From positions 1-64,000 of the forward strand of contig DATMQA010000118.1 in the NCBI GenBank assembly GCA_035566895.1: DNA of 64,000 bases. The letters are read 5' to 3'. Below, piece by piece: positions 33,268 to 40,424 of the stretch. The position numbers were made by a program, and so were the translations under genes. How positions within the stretch are numbered: the stretch's first letter is position 1; the number at the start of each line of letters is the position of its first letter. The DNA is from DATMQA01 sp035566895 (GTDB taxonomy: Bacteria; Verrucomicrobiota; Verrucomicrobiia; Limisphaerales; UBA8199). A model generated the notes under the pieces. It worked only from the letters and a program-made list of their open reading frames with translations, was not told where the DNA came from and made no database searches.

Positions 33268-33750
33268 ATGCTTATGAACACCTCTGGCTCCGACAGCCCA
33301 AACCCCAACTCACCCACACGCCTCACCGAAGCCTTCCACGAGGCCGCGCATTTCATCCTCCACCGCCGGCGTGCCGGCAAAATCGCCCGCCTCCCTGCCC
33401 CCATCCGTGAGAAAATAAACCTCATGCTCCTGGACGGTGTCCCCTACGCCACCATCGTCGCTCGTCTTGGCGACGCCGGCAAAGGCCTCAACAAAGACAA
33501 CCTCTCCCGCTGGCGGAAAGCTGACCACCAGGATTGGCTCGCCGAACAGACCTGGTGCCAGGCCACCGCCGCTCGGCCTGCACCCTCCCCGCAAGTCAAG
33601 CATATCGCCCTCCTGCTCCAGCAACTCGACGCTGACACCCTCAAGGACACTATCGCCCGTCGTCCGGACAAATTTGTTCCCACCATGAACCTGATGGCCA
33701 GATTCTGCCACCTCTCCGCCGATCCGACCCAAAGTAAGCCTGATACCTGA
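33268..33750 (+). CDS. Small protein resembling phage Gp27/DUF3486-type regulators
   Basis: This 160-residue protein has an AHFILHRRRAGKIARLP lead-in and the central block PIREKINLMLLDGVPYATIV followed by LNKDNLSRWRKADHQDWL. A helix-turn-helix-like order of 'start of helix, Asp-Gly-x-x-Tyr, Leu, Ser-Arg-Trp' is reminiscent of phage Mu Gp27-type proteins, but the match is loose and function is not established. It is divergent from the frameshifted sigma-like gene, 600 bp away. Confidence 0.6.
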   Translation: MLMNTSGSDSPNPNSPTRLTEAFHEAAHFILHRRRAGKIARLPAPIREKINLMLLDGVPYATIVARLGDAGKGLNKDNLSRWRKADHQDWLAEQTWCQATAARPAPSPQVKHIALLLQQLDADTLKDTIARRPDKFVPTMNLMARFCHLSADPTQSKPDT

Positions 33751-33828
33751 TAACCAGTCTGGAAGCAACGCATGACAGAAAGAGCCTCCTCGCAGCCGAC
33801 CGGGTTGTGCCAAAATGGCGCGGTTTTC

Positions 33829-33868
33829 TGGCGCACTTGGCACACGTGGCACACTTTTGGTGGCACAC
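33829..33868. repeat. Direct repeats of TGGCACAC upstream of secA
   Basis: TGGCGCAC at 33829 and TGGCACAC at 33838, 33847 and 33861 are spaced 9, 9 and 14 bp. The remainder of 33751-34082 shows no gene. The array is about 215 bp upstream of the secA start. Confidence 0.6.
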
Positions 33869-34082
33869 TTTCGCCGGGTCCGCCGTTCGGTCCGGAGGAG
33901 ACGTGTTGATTTTTAATTCCGGCAACTCGTTGATTAAAAGGAAGGTAAACGACCGTGAGATTCGAGGGGTGCCGCACGGCGGAGCGCGGAGAGAGGTTTG
34001 GCACAGTTGCTGCCGAGGTGGCAGTGAATGTCTTTGACGCCTCGCCCATGTTCCCGTAGCGTTTGAACGTCCTGGTTCTACC

Positions 34083-37000
34083 ATGATTGGTTTCATCGTA
34101 AAAAAGTTCATCGGCTCGAAAAACGAGCGGGAAGTCAAACGGCTTCGACCGCTGGTGGCGAAGATCAACGCCTTTGAGGCGGAGCTGCAGCAGCTTCCGG
34201 AGGAGGCGCTGCGGCAAAAAACCGCGGCGTGGAAGGAAGAGCTCGCCAAAATCGAGGACAATGAGCAGCTCGCCGCCCGACTGGACGAAATCCTGCCTGA
34301 AGCGTTTGCGGTGGTTAAGAACGCGTGCCGGCGGTTGTGCGGGACGGAAATCACGGTGCGGGAACACCCGCTGAAGTGGGAGATGATCCCGTTCGACGTG
34401 CAGCTTATCGGCGGGTACGCGCTGCACTCGGGGCGGATCGCGGAAATGGCGACGGGCGAAGGCAAAACGCTGGTGGCGACGCTGCCGGTGTATCTCAATG
34501 CGCTGACGGGCCGGGGCGTGCACGTGGTGACGGTGAATGATTACCTGGCGGCGCGCGACGGCGAATGGATGGGGGCGGTGTATAAATTTCTGGGGTTGAC
34601 GGTGGGGTGCATCCTGCACGACCAGTCCCCGAGCGTTCGGCGCGAGCAGTATAATTGCGACATTACCTACGGCACCAATGCCGAGTTCGGATTCGATTAC
34701 CTGCGGGACAACGGGATGGCGCAGCGCGCCCAGGAACAGGTGCAGCGGGGCCATTACTTCGCCATCGTGGATGAAGTCGATTCGATCCTGATCGACGAAG
34801 CGCGGACGCCGCTGATCATCAGCGGGCCGGCGATGGTGACCTTCGACGAGCAATACGCCAATTTTAAGCCCCAGGTGGAAGGCCTGTTCGCGGTGCAGGA
34901 ACGGCTTTGCAACCGCTTTCTCTCGGAAGCGGAGGAATTGCTCGGCAAATTGCGTCCGGAGGACGGTTCCAACGTGCAGGATGCCGAGGCGCTGGAACGG
35001 CAAATCGGGCTGCTGCTGTATCGGGTGAAGGTGGGGCAGCCTAAATCCACGGGCTTGATGAAGGTGCTGGAGGACCCGGAAAACCTGCGGCTGATGAACC
35101 AGGCCGAGCTCCAGCTTCATGCCGACCAGAAGAAGGTGGAGATGTACGCGGAGAAGGAACAGCTCTTCTTTGCGATCGACGAAAAGAGCCACGAGGCCGA
35201 CCTGACCGAGAAGGGCCGCAATCATCTGAGCCCGAAGGACCCCGACGCGTTCATGCTGCCCGACCTGAGCACGGCGCTGCATGACATCGATACGGGGCCG
35301 GAACCCGACGCGCGCAAACGGCTGGAAGCCAAGACCAAGCTCCAGCAGGAGTACGAAGCCAAGGCCCAGCGCATCCACGCCATTTCACAGCTTCTCAAGG
35401 CCTACTGCCTTTACGAGAAAGACGTCCAATACGTCGTCGAAGACAATAAAGTCATCATCGTGGATGAAAACACGGGCCGCAAAATGACCGGGCGGCGCTG
35501 GAGCGATGGCCTGCACCAGGCCGTCGAGGCCAAGGAAGGCGTCACCATCGAACGTGAAACCCAAACGCTGGCGACTATCACGATCCAGAATTATTTTCGC
35601 CTTTACCAAAAGCTGGCCGGAATGACCGGCACCGCCGAGACTGAAGCGTCCGAGTTCCTCGACATCTACAAGCTGGGCGTGCTGGTCATCCCGACCAATA
35701 AGCCGGTCGCCCGCCGGGACGCCAACGATTCAGTTTATAAAACCAAGCGCGAAAAATTCAACGCGGTTCTAAAGGAAATTAAGGAAGTTCACGGCCAGGG
35801 CCGGCCAATCCTCGTTGGCACTATTTCGGTCGAAATCAGCGAGCACCTTTCGCGCATGCTCAAGCGGGAAGGCATTGTTCACTCGGTGCTGAATGCCAAG
35901 TACCACATGCAGGAAGCCGAAATTGTCTCGCGCGCCGGCCAGCGCGCGGCGGTGACCATCGCGACCAACATGGCGGGCCGCGGCACGGACATCAAACTGG
36001 GCCCCGGCGTGCTTTGGAATGTCGAGTATCTGCCCGAGGGGCAGGGCAAAGGGAGCCGGTACAAATTGACTGAGGCGACCACCGGTGAGGTGCGTGAGAT
36101 TGAGGTGGAGAGCCCGGCGGCGGGTGTTTTCAATCTGACCCCGGATGCCAAGGTGGTCGGCGGCCTGCACGTGATCGGCACGGAACGCCACGAGGCCCGG
36201 CGCATCGACCGCCAGTTGCGGGGACGTTGCGCGCGCCAGGGCGACCCTGGCTCGTCGCACTTTTTCATCGGGCTCGAAGATGATTTGATGCGGTTGTTCG
36301 GCTCGGACAAGATCGTCAAGTACATGGAGAAGATGGGCCTGGAGGAGGGCCAGGAACTGGAACACCCGCTGCTGAACCGCTCGATCGGCCAGGCCCAGAA
36401 GCGCGTCGAGCAGCACAACTTCCAAATCCGCAAACGCACGCTGGAGTACGACGACGTGATGAACAAACAGCGCGAGGTCATCTATGGCTTCCGCAACGAA
36501 ATCATCCACGCGGAGGATGTCCGCGACCGGTTGATGGACATCATGGAAGAGGTGGTCATCCAAAAGGCCGAGCAATTCACGACCAATGACACGGAGTTCA
36601 GCGAATGGAAGATTCGTCCGCTGGCGGATTGGGTCAACCTGAACTTCCCGCTTGGGCTGCCCGAGGGCGAGATTACCAAAGCGGCCGAGGCCGGCCACGA
36701 ATCGCCGGTGCCGGGTTCGCTCTACGACGGCTTGACGGCGGCGCAGTTCGCCGTCTGTAATTTTATCTCCGAGAAGGTTCGCAACGCCTACGAGCTGAAG
36801 ATCAGTTTCGAGAACCCCGAGGCCCTCAAAGAAGTCGAGCGCTACACCATTCTCAGCGCCATCGACAAACTCTGGCAGGAGCACCTCTACGAGATGGACA
36901 GCCTGCGCTACAGCATCGGCCTGCGGGGTTACGGCCAGCGCGACCCGCTGATCGAATACAAAGCCGAGGCCTATAAAATCTTCGACGAATTGATGGTTAA

Positions 37001-37307
37001 CATCAAAACCGAGATTTGCCATAATATCTTCCGCAGTGCCTCCAGCCTGATGGCCTTCGAGAACTTCCTCCGCAGCGTTCCTCAGCGCACCATGCACCAA
37101 GCCACCAGCGCTTTTGGCGGCGGCGCGGCCGGGGCAGGCGCGCCAGCCGGCGGCAACGGCCCGGCCCAGGCCAGCGACATCGTCAGCGAAGCGGCGGCCG
37201 CCGTGGAAAAAGCCCGTCCCGTGCGCGCCGGCCCGAAGGTCGGCCGGAACGACCCTTGTCCCTGCAACAGCGGCAAGAAGTACAAACACTGCTGCGGGAA
37301 GAATTGA
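34083..37307 (+). CDS. secA: Protein translocase ATPase SecA
   Basis: This 1074-residue protein has Walker A MATGEGKTLV near residue 125, the DEVDSILIDEARTPLIISG segment, the helicase motif NMAGRGTDIKLGPGV and QLRGRCARQGDPGSSHFF. It ends with the SEC-C zinc motif NDPCPCNSGKKYKHCCGKN. It is longer than the 850-900 residues of E. coli SecA because of an insertion of more than 100 residues after the DEARTP region, as in several Bacteroidetes and Verrucomicrobia proteins. SecA drives secretion through SecYEG. No other sec gene is adjacent. Confidence 0.97.
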   Translation: MIGFIVKKFIGSKNEREVKRLRPLVAKINAFEAELQQLPEEALRQKTAAWKEELAKIEDNEQLAARLDEILPEAFAVVKNACRRLCGTEITVREHPLKWEMIPFDVQLIGGYALHSGRIAEMATGEGKTLVATLPVYLNALTGRGVHVVTVNDYLAARDGEWMGAVYKFLGLTVGCILHDQSPSVRREQYNCDITYGTNAEFGFDYLRDNGMAQRAQEQVQRGHYFAIVDEVDSILIDEARTPLIISGPAMVTFDEQYANFKPQVEGLFAVQERLCNRFLSEAEELLGKLRPEDGSNVQDAEALERQIGLLLYRVKVGQPKSTGLMKVLEDPENLRLMNQAELQLHADQKKVEMYAEKEQLFFAIDEKSHEADLTEKGRNHLSPKDPDAFMLPDLSTALHDIDTGPEPDARKRLEAKTKLQQEYEAKAQRIHAISQLLKAYCLYEKDVQYVVEDNKVIIVDENTGRKMTGRRWSDGLHQAVEAKEGVTIERETQTLATITIQNYFRLYQKLAGMTGTAETEASEFLDIYKLGVLVIPTNKPVARRDANDSVYKTKREKFNAVLKEIKEVHGQGRPILVGTISVEISEHLSRMLKREGIVHSVLNAKYHMQEAEIVSRAGQRAAVTIATNMAGRGTDIKLGPGVLWNVEYLPEGQGKGSRYKLTEATTGEVREIEVESPAAGVFNLTPDAKVVGGLHVIGTERHEARRIDRQLRGRCARQGDPGSSHFFIGLEDDLMRLFGSDKIVKYMEKMGLEEGQELEHPLLNRSIGQAQKRVEQHNFQIRKRTLEYDDVMNKQREVIYGFRNEIIHAEDVRDRLMDIMEEVVIQKAEQFTTNDTEFSEWKIRPLADWVNLNFPLGLPEGEITKAAEAGHESPVPGSLYDGLTAAQFAVCNFISEKVRNAYELKISFENPEALKEVERYTILSAIDKLWQEHLYEMDSLRYSIGLRGYGQRDPLIEYKAEAYKIFDELMVNIKTEICHNIFRSASSLMAFENFLRSVPQRTMHQATSAFGGGAAGAGAPAGGNGPAQASDIVSEAAAAVEKARPVRAGPKVGRNDPCPCNSGKKYKHCCGKN

Positions 37308-37426
37308 GTCGCCCGCGTGGAGGCTGGAAGCCCGCTGCGTTGCCTGCGGCAAGAGCATGCGGGTAAAATCCGCACAATTCCGGGTCAAACTTGCGGCTTG
37401 CCGTCAAGGCAAAAGCGAGGCATATT

Positions 37427-38065
37427 GTGGGTGATGAAACTGAGATTGGATCTGCTGGAGCATCTGACAGCAAAGGACATCCGCCAGGCAGCGGAGAATT
37501 CAGTTCACCGTTTCAAGCCAGAGCCCAATTTCTCAAAAACTGGGATTGGGAGTCTGTCGTCAGCATCAACCGAGGAGCGTGCGAAAGAGGTAGAGCACAG
37601 CATGGAGTTAACTCGGAAACTCAAGCAGCGTGCGCATCGGAATGGGAGACTCTCCGCAGCCAGTCATTAGCGCTTCAGGAAGTCGTTGATCGGCTTCGCG
37701 GTTTCCATAAGAAAGCGCCGTTTCTTTTGTTTAACGGCAACACCTTCGCGACCATTGGCCGAGAGTTAACGCTTGCCCTGTTCAGCGACTTGCCTGCCGT
37801 CCGTAAGCGCGAAGCTTCTTCCGCCGTCGCCCACTGCATCGCCGGGGTGCTCGACCGCGAAAGCATGGTCGCCATCGTCGAAAGCCTCTGTGAAACCGCC
37901 TCCTTTCAGCCAGGCGACCGCATCAAAACCCTTCGCGGTTCCACGCGTGGGCGAATCGTCCGCCTGCTTGAAGATGGCCGAGTGGTCTGGCAACCCGCAG
38001 GCAGCCACTCCGAACTTACCGCCCTTCCCGAAAGCCTCGTGCGGGACGACAAACGGCGACGGTGA
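37427..38065 (+). CDS. Unknown protein with KOW-like C-terminal segment
   Basis: The GTG at 37427 follows AGCGAGG at suitable spacing and gives 212 residues; an ATG at 37391 is the alternative. The central part (APFLLFNGNTFATIGRELTL, then ALFSDLPAVRKREASSAVAH) is helical. The C-terminal part, FQPGDRIKTLRGSTRGRIV followed by LEDGRVVWQPAGS, looks like a small beta barrel of KOW type. A second frame through its first part (ATG at 37434) also gives a plausible peptide, so the N-terminus is uncertain. It follows secA by 120 bp. Confidence 0.6.
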   Translation: MGDETEIGSAGASDSKGHPPGSGEFSSPFQARAQFLKNWDWESVVSINRGACERGRAQHGVNSETQAACASEWETLRSQSLALQEVVDRLRGFHKKAPFLLFNGNTFATIGRELTLALFSDLPAVRKREASSAVAHCIAGVLDRESMVAIVESLCETASFQPGDRIKTLRGSTRGRIVRLLEDGRVVWQPAGSHSELTALPESLVRDDKRRR

Positions 38066-38148
38066 AAACTCGTGGTCCTTGTGTGGTCCTTGCCGACTAA
38101 TCGGCTGTTCTCTCGACACCGCGGCGAGGACCGTTATAGAGTTGGGCG

Positions 38149-38856
38149 ATGTCCCTGGCGGATTTACGACGAGAGTACAACCTGGCGGGTTTGCGGCGCG
38201 GCGACCTGGAGCCGGAACCGCTGGCGCAGTTTCGCAAGTGGTTCGACCAGGCGCGGGGCGCGCGCAGCGGCGGGCGGGTGCGCCGGTTTTGTGTCCGGCT
38301 TTACAAGGCGCTGTTGCAGCTTGGCGGTTCCGAGGTCGTGGATGTGAATGCGATGACGCTGGCGACGGTGGACAAGGACGGGCGGCCGTCGGCGCGCGTG
38401 GTGTTGCTCAAAGGGGTGGACGACTGCGGGTTCGTTTTTTTTACCAATTACCGGAGCCGCAAAGGGAAGGAATTGGCGGAGAACCCTGAGGCGGCATTGG
38501 TTTTCTACTGGCCGGATTTGGAGCGGCAAGTTTGTGTGGCCGGGGAGGTCAGGCAATTGCCGCCTGCGGAGTCGGACGTGTATTTCAAGAGCCGTCCGCG
38601 GGGGAGCCGGATAGCGGCCTGGGCGTCGAACCAGAGCGAAGCGGTAGCGGGGCGCGCGGCGCTGCAGGAGAAATGGGAAGAGTTTGAAACGCGGTATCCC
38701 GGGGCGGACGTGCCCCGGCCACCGCATTGGGGCGGTTATGTCTTGATTCCCTCGCGCATCGAGTTCTGGCAAGGCCGGCCCAATCGTCTGCATGACCGTT
38801 TTTGTTACACGCGGCAAGAGGACAAAGGGTGGGCGATTGAGCGGTTGTGCCCGTGA
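38149..38856 (+). CDS. pdxH: Pyridoxamine 5'-phosphate oxidase
   Basis: This 235-residue protein contains family landmarks RVVLLKGVDDCGFVFFTNY, SRKGKELAENPEAALVFYWP, ERQVCVAGEVRQLP, ESDVYFKSRPRGSRIAAWAS and EFWQGRPNRLHDRF. It makes pyridoxal 5'-phosphate with FMN and oxygen. The first 60 residues carry an arginine-rich insertion (ARGARSGGRVRRFC) before the FMN region, making it slightly longer than the E. coli enzyme of 218 residues. PLP is the cofactor of GcvP, encoded 14 kb away. Confidence 0.95.
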   Translation: MSLADLRREYNLAGLRRGDLEPEPLAQFRKWFDQARGARSGGRVRRFCVRLYKALLQLGGSEVVDVNAMTLATVDKDGRPSARVVLLKGVDDCGFVFFTNYRSRKGKELAENPEAALVFYWPDLERQVCVAGEVRQLPPAESDVYFKSRPRGSRIAAWASNQSEAVAGRAALQEKWEEFETRYPGADVPRPPHWGGYVLIPSRIEFWQGRPNRLHDRFCYTRQEDKGWAIERLCP

Positions 38857-39083
38857 ACGCGATGGATGGTTCAATTGGTTGGATGGGTCAAAAGAGTTAC
38901 CAGGGTTAACAAGATTTAATAGACTCCATGAGAAAGTCCGCTGGCTCCGACCGGTTTTTTAGCTTGCTTTCCCCGCGGGGGAGCGGATGTTTGATTTAGG
39001 TCGGGAGAAGTAATCAGCTTGAGAGCAGCCGGGATGAGGACGAGAGCGAGGGTTTGCCTCGGGCGCAACAGACGGAGCGTGGT

Positions 39084-39617
39084 ATGAGAACGAAAGCAAC
39101 GTGGTCGATGGTGGTCCTCTACGAGGACACCAAAGCGCGGGAATCGGCGGAGGCGTTCTGTGATTACCTGGTGAACCAGTTTTGGGTTGAATCGGGCCTG
39201 GACGTGAGTTGGTGGTCGTTCGATGCGCTGCGCGAAGGAGGCTCGGCCTCAAAGGCGGTAGAGAAGGCCCGGGAAACGGATTGGCTTATCCTCACGCTGC
39301 GCCCGGAAAGGGAGTTGTCTCCGCACTTGAAGAACTGGATTGAGACGTGGTTGAGCCGTCGGGGCAAACGCGAGGGCACGCTGGTGGGCCTGGTCAACGC
39401 AGCTCCCGGCCGACTCGCGGTCTGCGCGGAAACGCAACCCTACCTGAGGCAGGTGGCTCATCGAGCGGGGATGGACTACCTGAACCAAATGCCCCAAACA
39501 ATTTCTCAACCCATTACTGATGCCAGGGATTCCTATACGGAACGCGCCAATCAACAGACCAGCGTGCTGGATGAGATTCTTCACCACCCCTCGCGTCCGC
39601 CCGCGGCGTTGCTCTGA
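39084..39617 (+). CDS. Hypothetical cytoplasmic protein
   Basis: The ATG at 39084 is preceded by CGGAG at good distance, giving 177 residues. The sequence begins ATWSMVVLYEDTKARESAEA and includes VSWWSFDALREGGSASKAVE and DWLILTLRPERELSPHLKNW. The alternation of strands and helices suggests an alpha/beta fold. No signal peptide or known motif is seen and I do not recognise the family. Confidence 0.7.
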   Translation: MRTKATWSMVVLYEDTKARESAEAFCDYLVNQFWVESGLDVSWWSFDALREGGSASKAVEKARETDWLILTLRPERELSPHLKNWIETWLSRRGKREGTLVGLVNAAPGRLAVCAETQPYLRQVAHRAGMDYLNQMPQTISQPITDARDSYTERANQQTSVLDEILHHPSRPPAALL

Positions 39618-39781
39618 AGAGGAAAATTGCAGTTGGCAGTTTGCGGGTTGAAGGCTCATTCCCGGTGTTTAGTGACCTGCAACCTGTCAGCTTCGAAGAG
39701 GAGAGTTTCCAGGAACAATAATCCGGTCCCTGCCAGTTGCGGAGTGGTTAGAGTTAGTACATGGTATGCCGCAACTAGGTC

Positions 39782-40420
39782 ATGGATGATAATTCGATAA
39801 GGCACGGGCTAAAGCACTGGCGTAAACCCGCGTGGGCAGTTGCGTTTCTGCTCTGCTCGCTAGCGAGCAGAGCAGGGGACCTTGACGAATCGCTTTCCAG
39901 CACCCGTTTTTTTGAGCATGGAAACTATGAGGCCGCAGTGAACAGCGGCGTGATGTTCTCCCCCTTTGTCGCCGACAAGAACCGGCCAGTTATCAACTAC
40001 ACGCTCAGCGAAATCCAGGTCGGCTACATGCTCACCGATGTTCATTCGGCCGGTCTGTTGCGGGGAAACTTCGAGGTGGTAGGGGCAGGATTTGGCAGCG
40101 CGGTTTTCGACGGGCCGGGCGGCTACGTGGCGGGCTGCACCTTGTGGGGTCGTTACAACTTCGTCCCGCGGGCTTCGCGGTTCGTGCCTTTCCTGCAAGC
40201 CGGCGCCGGCCTGAGCCTGACTGACATCGACCGCTCGCTGGTGGGGCAGCCTTTTAATTTCAACCTTGATCTGGGCGCGGGGCTGCGGTGTTTTGTCGCC
40301 GAGCATTGGGCCCTCAATCTGGAATACCGCTACCAGCACCTCTCGAATGCCAACACCGGCAGGCGAAACGTCGGGATCAATTCCCACGGCCCGATGCTGG
40401 GAGTCTCCTATTTGTTCTAG
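39782..40420 (+). CDS. PagL-like lipid A 3-O-deacylase / acyloxyacyl hydrolase
   Basis: The protein of 212 residues has a signal peptide (WAVAFLLCSLASRAG) and a small outer-membrane barrel with FLQAGAGLSLTDIDRSL and, near the end, LNLEYRYQHLSNANTGRRN. The His-Ser pair in QHLSNA is the catalytic signature of PagL, with a downstream acidic or asparagine partner (NVGINSHGP). It ends in YLF. PagL removes the 3-linked acyl chain of lipid A. It is convergent with gyrA, with only 4 bp between the stops. Confidence 0.85.
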   Translation: MDDNSIRHGLKHWRKPAWAVAFLLCSLASRAGDLDESLSSTRFFEHGNYEAAVNSGVMFSPFVADKNRPVINYTLSEIQVGYMLTDVHSAGLLRGNFEVVGAGFGSAVFDGPGGYVAGCTLWGRYNFVPRASRFVPFLQAGAGLSLTDIDRSLVGQPFNFNLDLGAGLRCFVAEHWALNLEYRYQHLSNANTGRRNVGINSHGPMLGVSYLF

Positions 40421-40424
40421 CCGC

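Noticed and set aside
32897..33277. 126-codon open frame upstream of the phage-like gene
   Set aside because: Composition is proline/serine-rich without motif or ribosome-binding site, and it covers short repeats.
33444..37388. 644- and 539-codon open frames antisense to secA
   Set aside because: Both are shadows of secA; amino-acid composition is that of reversed coding sequence.
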